Translations under genes and position numbers: made by a program
NCBI GenBank assembly: GCA_002049455.2
Contig: KV918995.1
Location: 60,698 to 124,697 of the forward strand
Direction: 5' to 3'
Length of the DNA: 64,000 nt
From: Porphyra umbilicalis
Lineage: Eukaryota > Rhodophyta > Bangiophyceae > Bangiales > Bangiaceae
The notes under the pieces: model-generated
Database searches by the model: none
What the model was told of the DNA's origin: nothing
The model's input: only the letters and a program-made list of their open reading frames with translations
Shown: piece by piece, positions 44,901 through 56,173 of the stretch
Numbering within the stretch: the first letter of the stretch is position 1
Layout: each line of letters starts with the position of its first letter

Positions 44901-47900
44901 GCACTTACATCCGGTCTCCATCGTCGTCCGCCATATTGCACCCCTCCACAGCAGGAAGACAACCAGTCGGCGATCGTATGGGCTCGGGGGCCTCTGGAAC
45001 GCCTGCAGGCGACCGGCGTGGAAACGAGCGGGCAAAAAAACGCGGGCAACACGTGATCCGGCGGATCACGGCTCAATCCATTGCTCATCCTCTCCGGTCA
45101 GCCACCCCTCTCACAGGGGCATTGAAGGCCTATAAAATTGGGACGCGTCCCAAATCGCCCTCGACCAGTGGTATTTTAGCACGTTGCAGCTCTGTCGTGT
45201 GTAATGCTCAGACCCGTAAGAGTCACCTTAACTAGGCGTGATCCGTGACCCGTCCGAGGTTACCTTTGAATGCGACGCCCGTATGAGGGGTGCTGCCGAA
45301 AACACAGTAACCAATGGCTGGCCCTGGAACTGTTGGCGGGAGTCTTTGTGGCAAACTAGTGTCCCTTTCCGCATGGCATCGGTCGCGATAGGTAGCCAAC
45401 CTGGCACGTTGAAACACCCTGACCCGTCCCGCCGCGAAACGCGCGCGCGGGTGAGGAGTCCCGTTTGGTGGCCGGCCGACCGACCGCCGGACCCAACCGC
45501 CCATCAGAGGGTCTCGCTTGCGTTTTCCTCGTCGGCTACAATCATTTCCAGCTGTAAGATCGCCCACCAAGAGATCTTTCCAGAACTGAGCAGCGTCTCC
45601 GCGTCCTGCAGGGGGGTTCAAGATGCGAAACTGCAAGCACCATGTTAGACCACTCTCAATCTCATAGATCAAACTCACTGTAGTGGTCACAAAAACTGCG
45701 CCCTGCACGGGAGACCAAATAGGAGTCTCGTTCAGAGGTGTAATAAGCGAAACGTTTCTTTGTATATGACTTCGGCTGTTCCCTAAAGGAACTGAAAGCG
45801 TGTGGGATCCATCCCAGAGTTCGTTCGATGGGTTCCCAAGTTCATTATGCAAGGTTTAGGAAGCCTAGAACAGTCTCGATACATCACCCTCGATGAGCAA
45901 CGGCAGACCAATAGAATGGCTTGAGCACGTTAGTATATGCTGAACCATCCGATAGGTACTCATACACCATTGTATTGCACAATCTGTTGGAGTCTTGCGG
46001 CAGGCATCCGATGTACTTGAGAACGAGTCCTCAATCAACAACTGAAGACCCCAACCAAGCCGATCGCTGTCTGGGCCAATCAAACGCAGAAAAGTGCCTC
46101 TTTGCTCGACCTGGACTCTCCACTTCTTGGCGGAGGGACAACACGCGGTTGTCGATATCGCCTGAGGGCGTGGGAGTCACCTTTGGCACTGTGACGGACT
46201 GCAGAAGCAGCTGATTTGGCGTTTGCAGGCAAGAAAACAAGCCTGGATATTCAGTGGCATTGCTCAACCGAACTGAGGGTAACAGCAACCAAAGTCCAAA
46301 GTGGACCATTGCTTGTGCAACCCTTAAGTGGATCCGCAGCTGTCAGCGTTCTTTGCGAATGTACCTATGCCTTCTTGACGCGGTGCCATGGGGTGCTGAG
46401 AAAAGGTCAGAAACACGGTGAAGCACTGTCAACCGACCGACTTCTAGAGAATACGTCGCCAGAGCGACACTCAAAATGTACTTGCTCATCTCGCGGTAGC
46501 ATAATCTCAAACCAGAGGATCCTTGCATCAGGCTACCTGTGCAGTGGGCTATCGCGACGAGGCCTCGCGACCACTGCCGCGCACCTGAAGACACATCCCG
46601 GTCTGGAACGTGCTTGGAGACAAGCTGTTTAGCGAGAGTAGCGCTCTTTCATCAAGTCAGTTTGATTGGTGGTGGTGTTTCTCAGAACACACTGTCATTC
46701 ACGTATATTGGGTGCAGTCAGAAAACGACTGGTCGTCGGCTGGTTTGTTTCCGAAAAGTTGTTGGGCCAGGCCTTCACCCGGTCGGGGGGCTTTGCCACG
46801 TGACACGGTGTGTGTTTGGTCCATGCGGGGACCAGATGCGAGGCCGAGTCGTGGCTGCGTTGCCGCCAAACCATGCGCAGCTCCCTCCACGTCCACGTCG
46901 ACAGCCAGCGGTGCGGCACCCTTAGCCCTGAATGGCTCCGTCGTCCACCCACCAGCTCGCCTTCGACCGTACCTCGCACCCAAAGGCCATGGTGCCTCTT
47001 CGTCAGTGCGCCGCCCAGCGTCCGTTGCAGCCGATGCAACCGTTGGCGATCTCCTGACAGCTACCGAAGGGGCAATCCGAAAGCTGACAGACATAACCAT
47101 AGTCGAATGAAAATGATTGTCACTGTCACTGCTCCGCCTGGACGACATGCGCGGGAGCTCTCCTGCCAGCTGTCTGTGCCGAATGGGTGCCGCGTGCCTG
47201 CTGGCAGCGGGGCGGCCGTTGCCTCGGTCGACAATGGTGGCCGGGCCGCGCGTTGGCAGAGGCGGCGCTTTCAACGAAGCTAGCGGCCGAGGTCCTTTGC
47301 ATTCCACTTTGCCGCTGGCCGCCGACTGCTTTGAGCCAAAACTCCCAGGATCTTTAGCGACCTGCCTAGGCCAGCCATTCCGTGGGGAGGGGCATGTCGG
47401 CTGATGGTCCATCGTGCTGCCTCTGTTGCCCGGCCATCGAGTTTTGATTCATATGAGCGTCGTATGGCTTGCCAGTGGCTGGCCGTTCGATGTCGGCTGC
47501 CTTGCACACAACCGTGGGTGCCCATCGGCAGCGCGCCACGACCGTGACGGACCCACATCCAGCTCAGAGGGGCCGCTTGCGATTGGAAGAGGAGGGCACT
47601 CGTTGCGTGACACGCTCTCGAGCTCCGCTCCTCTCGTGGGCCGCAGACAATAAAAGCGTCGCACGAGGCAGCTCGGGACTGTCTGCATGCGGATGGCCTA
47701 AGAGCGTCCACCGGCGACGAAACAAAAAACGGCAAAAGTGACACATCACGGAAACAGTTGAAAAATCCCTCAAGCACCTGGTCCAATCACCACGCAACCT
47801 ACAGTGGAAGTTGACTGGGGTGGCATGTGTTTCATGCGACTTTCTCAATGGCTGAAAAGTCTCGCTCTGGGTGGCCGCTTTGTCTGCAACTGGTCTGTAG

Positions 47901-47990
47901 CCTTCAACTTCCATGGAATCGAGAACGGAGACAGCCTTCAACTTGAGAAGTAATTTTTGTACTTCTTAACAGGCTCTCGTCCTCCGCTTG
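41943..47990. other. Long intergenic region
   Basis: The part next to 41943 is the likely promoter and leader of the bHLH gene. Further right there is a short CACAGAGCC repeat cluster at 43375-43445, a C run at 44462-44477, a G run at 44780-44789, and AT-richer DNA from 43870 to 46700. Minus-strand frames at 45232-46594 are fairly ordered but broken by stops, with no domain I can defend. No RNA gene was recognised. Confidence 0.4.
43375..43445 (+). repeat. Degenerate CACAGAGCC tandem repeat
   Basis: About seven units related to CACAGAGCC, CACAGGGCC or CACGGAGCC occur in a row with short spacers. No gene is associated. Confidence 0.65.
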
Positions 47991-47998
47991 CATGGCGG

Positions 47999-48659
47999 TA
48001 GGGTTGGGAAGAGCGCCCGGGGCGCTATTGAGGGGCGTTGTTAAGGCGCTGTTAGGGCGCTGTTAGGGCGCCGTTAACGCCCCGCGCCCCTCGACGCCGA
48101 GGCGCGGATAGGGCGCGCATAGAGCATGGATAATTCCACTAATTCAAGTTCATGATTGCCTGGTGCCCAGCACGCAGCTCCGGGTGATGGAGCTGGGAGT
48201 GGAACACGTTGTCAAGGGGCCACAGCCTCTACAGGGGATCCGACGGGGGATGGCGGTGCCCACCGCTACCGCCGCGTCTCGCAGCGCAAGGCCGTGGGGC
48301 TGGGTGATGTCTTTGACGTGGTGTGGTACCTTGCGGCAGCAGAGCGTCTGTATGGTGAAGGGTGCTGTTGTAGGCGTGGTGGTGGTTGGGCTTGAATGTG
48401 AAGGAAACGAAGGCTGACGGGGAACCGGCAGGAGCGACCCCAGACTGTCATCATTAAATAGACAATTGGATCAACTAGCGGCTGCGATCACAGAAGAATC
48501 ACGGAACAATAGGGTGCTACCTGTGCCAATTAATTATTTATGGGTGCTACTTGGGGCGTTTTGGGGGCGTCGTTAGCCTTCAGAAGGGCGCTGCTAGGGC
48601 GCCATTAGGGCGCGGTTACGCCCCACGCCCCTCATATAGGGGCGCTACTGCGAACCCTA
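47999..48659. mobile_element. hAT-like MITE with 8-bp target duplication
   Basis: CATGGCGG flanks the element at 47991-47998 and 48660-48667. The 661-bp element starts TAGGGTTGGGAAGAGCGCC and ends GGCGCTACTGCGAACCCTA, giving imperfect terminal inverted repeats with a TAGGGTT core. Subterminal GGGCGCTGTTAGGGCGC-type repeats lie at 48015-48115 and, inverted, at 48555-48640. TTATTTATGGGTGCTACTTG at 48534-48553 is the reverse complement of a motif in the element at 34367-35130, confirming one family. It encodes no transposase. Confidence 0.85.
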
Positions 48660-48667
48660 CATGGCGG

Positions 48668-50513
48668 GCACACAGCGCAGCGGGCCCAAAACAGTCGTCA
48701 AGAGCAAGGTTTTTTTTTTGCCTGCTTCGAGCCAATTGGGGACCCAATTTTCTGTTTGAAGAATGGGAATCCCTCTTTAAAGAAACACCACGGCTCCCCA
48801 TGGCGGGCTTTCGGAGCCCATCTGACGCCAGACCCCTACGTTATTCTGTTTGCGAGAACAGAAACCCGACCCCACCTCGCACTTGGCGCCTGCTTGCAAA
48901 GCCATACTGCTAAAGGACCTCGGCGAATGTCCCTCTTCAAGAAGGAAGCAGTGCATACGTCTCATGGTGCAGCGCTCTTTTTTCGAGTGGAAATGCGTCT
49001 ACCAGGCGCCCGGTCTGGAAAACCCCCGCATTGCTGGACCCTAGGTCCTGTGCTCCCCAAAGTGCCCCCAAGCGTCGCCGGCCGCTGTGGACGGCGCACC
49101 GAGCTGTCAGCCGGCGGCCCGCATTGCTCCCCGTCGAAAACAATCACATGATTGGGTGCCCAATCCCCCACGCCGAGTGGCCGGCCGTGTCCTCGGGCCT
49201 TCCCCCACGGCTCGCGGCGAGGACTGCCGGCGCCCGCCAACAACGGGCGGCGCGGCGCGGGCGACGCGCCACGCTCGCGGGCGGGTGGCCCTTGGCGCCA
49301 CGGGCGGGCGGGGCAAACCCCCCCGCCCCGCCGGCGGCCGCGCCAACTGGTGGACGCGCGGGCTCCCGCGCGGCGGGCGGGCGGCGGTCCACGCCCCCCC
49401 CCACCGGCCCACCGCCCCGGGCACTGGCCGTGCCGTGGCGGTGACGGCGGCCCCGCCGCGTGGATGGGCGGCCGCCTGTCATACTCCCCGCCGCCCGCGG
49501 GCAGACGTCGGCGGTGGGCGCCGCAGCGGCCAACGACGGGCGGGCCCCCCCCCCGCCCACCCCTGCCAGTGGGCGGGTGGTCTGTCCCCCCCCCCCCCAC
49601 CCCCACCCCATTGTCTCGCCAGTTGCGGGACCGCCGCCGGTCGGCGGTCGCCGCGACGGCCGGATCGCTGCTGCCGCCGCCACGCCCGGCACCCGCGGGC
49701 GACGCAGCCCCCCCCCCCCACTGTCGCGGCCCTTGGCCCAACGCCGGGCGGGGGGGCGTGGGGTACGTACTCCTCCCCCCCCCCCCCCCCCCCCCCACCC
49801 CCCGCGCCCTCGGCCACGCGCGGCGGCGCCCGCGCGCCGCACCCCGCCCGCACGGCGGCGGCCGCGGCCCGCGGCGCGATGCATCCCACCCCCGGGCGCG
49901 CGCTTTTGGGCGCCCCCGCCCGCGCGCGCGCGCGCGCGCTGCCGGCCCGACGGCGGCGGCGGGGGCGGCGGGGGGGGGACCACCGCCCCACAGCGGAGCG
50001 GTCGGGCGGCGGCCGGGGTGCGGGGGTGATACTCCCCCCCCTCCCCCCGCCTCCCCCTATACCCTCCTCCGCGGCGACGGGCGCTCCCCCCACCCCCCCC
50101 CGCGCCGTTGCCCACCGCCGCCACCGTCCCCCGCCGGTGTGGGAGGCGGGCGGCGTCCCCCCGCGGGTGTGTGAGGCGGGCAGCGTCCCCCGTGGGGGGT
50201 TGGGGAGCGGCCGCGTGCCGCCCGTCGCCTCGTCGCCGCCGCCACCCGCCCTTTTTTAGACGCGCCCCCGCGCGCGTGCCGCCATTTTCCCCCCGCGCAC
50301 CCCCCCCCCACCCCCGCCACCGCCCGCCGGTTGCCGTGCCGCCGCGGTACGCCGTGCGCCCGCCGGTCGTGCCGACGCCGCCCGCCGCCGCCGCCGCCGG
50401 TCGATCCGCGCCCGCGCGCGCACTTTTTTTCCCTTCTTTTTTTTTTTTCGGCGCCCGCGCCCGCGCCTGCCACGCCCCCCCCCCCCCCCCCCGCGCGCCG
50501 CGTGTGTACCGTC
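48668..50513. other. Intergenic region rising to extreme GC
   Basis: No gene is supported. GC content climbs from about 49,100, with C runs at 49585-49597 and 49776-49796, and an alternating (CG)9 at 49921-49939. The last few hundred bases are probably the promoter and leader of the plus-strand gene at 50514, with a T-rich patch at 50424-50448 and a C run at 50477-50492. Confidence 0.45.
49921..49939. repeat. Alternating CG tract
   Basis: Nineteen bases of uninterrupted alternating C and G. Such tracts can adopt the left-handed Z form when negatively supercoiled. It lies about 575 bases upstream of the ATG at 50514. Confidence 0.85.
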
Positions 50514-52065
50514 ATGGCCGCCGCCGGCGCCGCCGCCGTTGGGGACGACCTGCTGCCCGTGCCCGCCGCCGCCGCCGCGGCGGCGGCGGGGGTCGTCGGT
50601 TTCCCCCCCGCCGCCGCTGGCGGGGGGGGCGACGGCGTGCCGCTGCCGGGGCCGCCGGTGGGCGTCGACGCCGGCGAGGGCGCCGACGCGTGGCTGTGGG
50701 ACGATGCCGACTTGAGTGGCACCATTGATGGGGGCGGTACGTTGTCGGGGGGAGGGGTGGAGCGGGACGCGCTGCTTGGGGGGGTGCGCACGCGCGCGGC
50801 GGCGGCGGCGGCGGCGGCGGGGGAGCGCGCGTCGGTGGTGTGCCGTGCGCGGGTGTGCCGGGTGCCCGCCGTGCCCCCATGCCCCGTGTGGCACACGCTT
50901 GTGGGTGACGGGGTGGCCGACTAACCGCCCGCCCGCGCCCGTGTCCACAACCTTGACCGCCGCTCCTGTTGGATGTGCGCCGCCCCTGCCCCCGCCGCCC
51001 CCCCTCTTGCTCGGTGCGCCCCCCCCCCCCCCCCCCCCCCCGCTCCACAGCTTTTGGGGCGCCCGACCCCGCGCCCTCCCTCTTCACGCCCTCCCTCTTT
51101 GCGGCGTCCCTCTTTTGCGACGAGCCGCCCATCCCCGCGCCCGACACCCCCCCCCCCCCCCCCCCCCCACCCCGCCGGCGGCGGCACCCCCACCGGCGCC
51201 TCCCCAGCGTCCCCCCCCCCCCCGGCACCGTCGCCGCCCTCCTCGCCGCCACCGCCCCGCTGCCGTCGCCGCCCCCCGCCGACGCCGCCTCCCCGGGCGG
51301 CGGGTGGTCCCACGGGTGGCCGCCGACGCCGCCGCCGCCGCCGCCGGCGGCCGCCGGGCGCCCGCGCCGCCGCCGCCCCCCGCCGCGGCCGCCCGTCTTC
51401 CTCCCCCCGCCGGGCGTCGACGGGGGCGGGCGGGGGGCGGCGGGGGTGGTCGTTGGCGGCCGCGGGGGGGGGGGGGGGGCGACCGCCGCCCCCCCGTGGT
51501 CGCGTGGGGCGTGGGGGGGGGGCCCTCCCCATGGACGTGCCGCCCGCCGCGTGGGGGCGGCGGGGGGGGGGGGGCGCGCGCCACCACGGCTTGGAGGTCC
51601 TCGGCCGCTGCCAGCTCAGCCGTAGAGGTACGTCCGCGTGGGGGGGGGGGTGCCGTGCGTGCGGCGACGCACGCGCGGTGGGCGTCGGCGCCCGTGCGCT
51701 CTGTGGAGGTGTGGCGGGGGGGGGGGGGGGGAGGAAGCCGCGCCCCGCGGCGTGCGCCGTCTGATCACCCTGCTCACGCGTTTCCCGCCCGCTCGCCGGT
51801 GCTCCCCGTGGTTTGGACCCCGCGCGCGCGTCTGCCTCCCCGCTGCCCCCGCCCGCGCGCGCCGCGCAGTCACCGTGTGCGTCACAACGACGCCGCCGAC
51901 GCCCCCCCCCCGCCCGCACACGCGCTCCCACACGTTTGGCTCGGGCGCCTCCGCGGCGGCGGCGTGCGGCGGGGGGGCGTGGTCCCTCTTTGCCGTCCCC
52001 GCCCTCGGGGCGCCCCCGCCGCGCGCCCCGGCGGGCCCGCCGCCGCTGCCGGCCCGCGCGGCGGT

Positions 52066-52100
<35 letters not shown>

Positions 52101-52191
52101 CGGCGGCGCTGCCGCCACGCCCGCCCCCGTCGCCCCGCGCGCGGCCGACGCTGCCGCGGGCGGCGGCGCCCAAGCGGCGGCGCGTCGGCGA

Positions 52192-52223
<32 letters not shown>

Positions 52224-52752
52224 GCCACCGCGTCGGCCGCGGCGGCGGCTCCCGGCGGTGCACCCCCCCCCCCGTCGGCCATCATGTCGACACGCGGCAC
52301 CCCCCCCACCCCCACCCCCCCCCCCCCCCCCGCTCCGCAGAGGTCCCCCCCCCCCCCGTCCCCCCGGTTTTCCCCCCCACCGCCCCCACCGAGGCGCCCC
52401 CCCCCCCGCCCGCGGTCGTATCCGTCGAACTCCACGCGCGCCTCGGCGCGCTCATGGGCGCCGCCCGCCGCCCGGCGGGGCTGTGTGGCGTCGCCGGCGG
52501 CGGCGGCGGCGGCGCGGCGGCGACGACGCGCGGCGGCGGGCGGGCGGGGGGGTGGGGGGGGCCCTCGCCATGGTCGCCCGCAAGCGTCGCCCGTGGGCGG
52601 CCGCGTCGGCGGCCGCCGCGCGCCTGCGGGGGGGGGGGGGGGGGCAAGGCCGCCGCGCCGCCGCTGCTGGGGGGGGGGGGGGGGGGGGGTCGCCCCGCGC
52701 CCATGAAGGCGCCCGCGCCGTCGGTGCGGGGGGGGGGGGGGGGGGGGGGTAG
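50514..52752 (+). CDS. Hypothetical multi-exon acidic/proline-rich protein
   Basis: I do not recognise the family. The ATG at 50514 begins MAAAGAAAVGDDLLPVPAAA; exon 1 ends GADAWLWDDADLSGTIDGG at 50736 before a GTACGT donor. A pyrimidine-rich acceptor CGCTCCACAG gives exon 2 from 51051, in phase, reading AFGAPDPAPSLFTPSLFAAS and then LFCDEPPIPAPDTPPP. Near 51535-51627 the segment PMDVPPAAWGRR then HHGLEVLGRCQLSRR again ends at a GTACGT donor (51628). Later pieces include a basic cluster AAPKRRRVGDAAP near 52160, a likely nuclear localisation signal, and VVSVELHARLGALMGAARRP near 52420. Frames change at C runs (51021-51041, 51150-51166, 52199-52219) and G runs (52669-52689, 52728-52749), so exons 3 onward are not fixed. 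The acidic Trp/Leu patch and nuclear signal would suit a transcription co-regulator; that is a guess. It converges with the NADPH oxidase gene. Confidence 0.48.
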
Positions 52753-53245
52753 ACGGTGGGCACGCCGCGGGCGACGCGCTTGCTCGCGGGGGTGCCCACG
52801 AGGGCGTGCGTACGGGTACGTGCTGGCCGTGGGCGAGGGCTGCCGCTGCAGGCGCGTGCGCTTGATCTGTTGTTTTGTGCGTGTGAGCGAGTCAAGTCAA
52901 AAGTGTCATCTGTTGTTACCGCTGTGCATGCGCTGTGCACACTTTGCGCCGGTCTCGTGTGCCCCTGCGAGCCGCGTGGCATTCGGGGGCGGGCGAGGCC
53001 CCGACGCGGGCCGTCGCGTGCCGCGCCACGCTCACGCCGCCGACGCCGGCGGCGTGCCCACTGCTGCACGCACGAGAGGTCCCCGCGGTATCCGGTGGCA
53101 CCGGCCGGGCCCCGCGCCACGACATCCCCGTCCAAGTGTGAAAAAAATGTATTACTCAGCGTCGCGCACGTCACTCTGTACAATTCACCATCAGTGTGTG
53201 TTACATTGGCACCTCGCCAACCCCCCCCCCCCCCCCCCCTCTCCC
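52753..53245. other. Intergenic region between convergent genes
   Basis: The 3' ends of the plus-strand hypothetical gene and the minus-strand NADPH oxidase meet here. An AT-richer patch, GTGAAAAAAATGTATTACTC at 53137-53156, may hold a processing signal. A run of 19 C lies at 53221-53239, just past the oxidase stop. Confidence 0.45.
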
Positions 53246-56173
53246 TCAAAAGTTTTCCGCCCGCACCGTCAGCCGCACGTTGCGGCCATAGTCGACCCCC
53301 CCCCCCCCCCCGTCGGCGGCAGGCGCCCGCGCACGCGCGACTCGCGCATCGCCTTGCGCGCCGCGTCGCGCACGGCGTCGCTCATGGCAACGGGCCCGCA
53401 AATAAAGACGCCGACGACCGAGCCCGACCGCGAGTGCGCGACGAGCGTCGACAGCACCGCCTCCCACCCGGGGCGCCCATAGTTGAGCGACAACCGCCGG
53501 CCGCCGCCCGTCGAGCCGATGGACGACCGCCCGTCGAGCGACGGGCGCGCGGCGGCGGCGGAGGGCCGCGCCTTGGCCGCAGCAGCGTCGCCGGCCCCGG
53601 CCACCGCATCCAAGCCGCCGAGGCCCGCCTCCACATCCGCCGACGCGTCGGCGCCGCCGTCCCACCCCGACAAGCTGCTCGCCGCAGCCTTCTCCTCCAC
53701 GGGCGGCGGCGCCGACTCGCGCGTGCCAAACCGGTGCAGCCGCACCGTATCCCCAATGGCCGCCACCTCGTCAACCACCCACCCATCGTCCGCGGCGGTC
53801 GGCGCCGTCCACAAAAAGTCGACCGCCCGCAGGCGCGCGACATCCCCCCGCCGCGCGGGCGCAACGAGCAGCTGCGCGGTGAGCAGGTGAAAGTGGCGCC
53901 ACCCAAACGCGAGCAGCGTCGCCGGCAGCAGCACGAGGGCGTAGAGGTAGCCCATTGGCATCGTCACGTCGGCAGCGACGCCGCCGAGGGCGAGGGCGGG
54001 GAGGATGACCCCCGCCGCGGCGGTGGCGGCCAGCGCCACATCGTCGGCGGCGGTGGCGAGGGAGAGGGACGAAGCCGCCGCGGCGGCTTCGAGGCCGATC
54101 GACGCGGCGACGGGGGCGGCAAAGAGGGCGGCAAAGACCAAGTCGGCAACGATCAAGCCGGTGCGGTCATAGGGGGTCAGCCCGGGGGAGCTGCCCATCG
54201 ACACGTGGTGCACCGTCGAGGCGAGCGCGAGGAGGCCAATGCGCGCGAGGAGCAACCACATGGCCACGTACGAGGCGGTGACGGAGCGGAGAAAGGCGGC
54301 AATGGAAACGTGGCGCGACGTGAAGCCCCCATACATGGCGTCGGCGGCCGCCGCGTTGGCCGCCGCGTCCGCCTCGTCGGCGGGCGACCCGTCGTCAACG
54401 ACCGACCACTCCGACTCTGCGTCCGCCTCGGGGTCGGAATCCAACTCGGTCGACGCCGACGAGGAGGTGGGGATACGCCGCTCCCCCCGCGCCGTCGCCG
54501 CCGCCCACGAGTCCCCATCCGTAAGCGCCACGTCGTCCTCATACGCAAACGACTTGCCGACTTCGTGGACGGTCACGTCCTCCCCGCCGCCGATGCTGAC
54601 GCGGCGGAGGGAGTCCCCCCTGCCCCCCGCCGCGGACGAGTCCATGGACCTCCGCCGCGTCGTCGACACGCGCGGGTCAGCCTCCCGGTTGGACCGGATG
54701 AGGCGGTCGGCGTCCTTGGCAACCGCCAAAAACGGCGTCACGCCGACGCCGCCCGCAATGAGCAACACCCGCGAGTATTGCCCCGTGTGCTGCGCGGGCG
54801 CCCCAAACGGCCCCCGCACGTGCACCTCAATGTGCGTTGCGGCGGCGGCGGCGGCGCCCACCGACGCGCCCGACGCGGCCGCCGCCGCCGCCTCGCGCAC
54901 GGCGTCGCACAGGCCGGACGTCCAGTTGCCGCCGCCCTTGACGAAAAAGACCATGTGCTCCTCGTGCGGCGCGCTCGCAATCGTAAACGGGTGCCACTCG
55001 GTGCGGCTGAGCGACGGCACGCGCAGCTCCGCGTACTGGCCGGGGGACCAGGTGAAGACGCGGGGGAGGGCCAGCCGCGCAATTGACGGGGACACCATGC
55101 GCATCGCCGCGGGGTCGTCGGGGCGGAGGGAGACGACGCCCTTGTGGGTTTGGGCCCACCGCAGGCCCCGGTCCATCACGTAGAGGGCGACGGGGGCAAT
55201 GACCCACTTGTACGAGTAGAGGTGGCCCTCGAGGAGGCCGTGAAAGACAAAGAGGCAGAAAAATATGGCGGCGCCGAGCAGGTGCACCCGGTAAAACCGC
55301 TCAAAGTACTTGTGCCGCACCGCGGGGAGGGAGGTGACGACCATCGTGGCGAGCACGGTGTAGAGGGCAAAGCCCGTCACGGCCGCGTGCGTCCACCCCC
55401 CAAAGCCCGGCATCCAGCCGATGCGCTTCTCCCCTGGTGTCAACCCCGCAATCAGATGAAAGATGGCGTGGATCGTTGCTGACACGGCAATGGCGTACCC
55501 GACAACCATGTGGAAGGCGGGCATGGCCTTGTCAAACGGCAGGAGCACCGAGATGGGGGTGCTGCGGAGGGCGGTGAGCAGCTTGCGGCAGGCGACGAGG
55601 AAGACAAACTGCACGTGCAAGTTGAGGGTGTAACCAAAGCCTCGGGCGACACTGTGGAGTTGGGAAGGAACATGATATGAAAAAAGAGGAAAGTACACAA
55701 GAGTCGACCCCGGAGACGAAGCACACGCGCGTTGCGCACGGAAAGTACCTGTCAGTCGGCCGCCTCATCAAAAAATAGTCAGGGGGCTCCCTGGAACACT
55801 CACACCGGGCCGAGTAGGCGCCTACAACGTGCAAGCTCGAGCGGGCGGACCCTCCCCAACCCCCGCCGTGCCATCAAACCGTGGCACCCACTCCTGAGGA
55901 ACGACGCGTGACCCCAAGCATGCATAAAAAAACGTACGAAATGGGCCACCGCTGCCAGATGGGTTCCCCATTCACCCCATGGCCAAAGTGGAACTCCTTG
56001 TACGCGCCAAACCACCACACGGACGCCGTGACGAGCAGGTACACGCCCAACACGAGGTGCGTCAACCCATTTGCGCACACCGCCGCTTCAATGCGGGCGA
56101 GCTTGGATGAGGTGCTACGCCGGGGGGTAGCGGCCGTGCCGCCGCCCCCCCCATGGAGGACGGGCTTCCTCAT
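53246..56173 (-). CDS. NOX: NADPH oxidase (respiratory burst oxidase) with extra membrane insert
   Basis: This membrane flavocytochrome passes electrons from NADPH through FAD and two hemes to oxygen, making superoxide. Exon 1 (56173-55938, ATG at 56173) carries one membrane helix (LVLGVYLLVTASVWWFGAY) and ends at a GTACGT donor. Exon 2 starts at 55651 after CTCCACAG; the junction reads QRWPISVARGFGYTL, in phase. Heme ligands are two His pairs: one in FHMVVGYAIAVSATIH, one in HLLGAAIFFCLFVFH. HPFTIASAP is the FAD site; GGVGVTPF and VVGVFICGP are NADPH sites. About 430 residues separate the last two, including a charged linker and three to four hydrophobic segments at about 54290-53890. I recall such an insert from red-algal NOX proteins. 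The end DYGRNVRLTVRAENF, with the terminal Phe typical of NOX, is reached only by changing frame at a 16-C run (53296-53311); otherwise a false stop follows at 53269. There are no EF-hands in the 78-residue N-terminal exon. Confidence 0.88.

Noticed and set aside
45850-46050. Minus-strand reading GLVLKYIGCLPQDSNRL followed by MVYEYLSDGS looks like the hinge region of a protein kinase.
   Set aside because: No glycine loop, VAIK lysine, HRD or DFG motif is found on either side, and stops flank the piece. A 35-residue resemblance is too little for a gene call.
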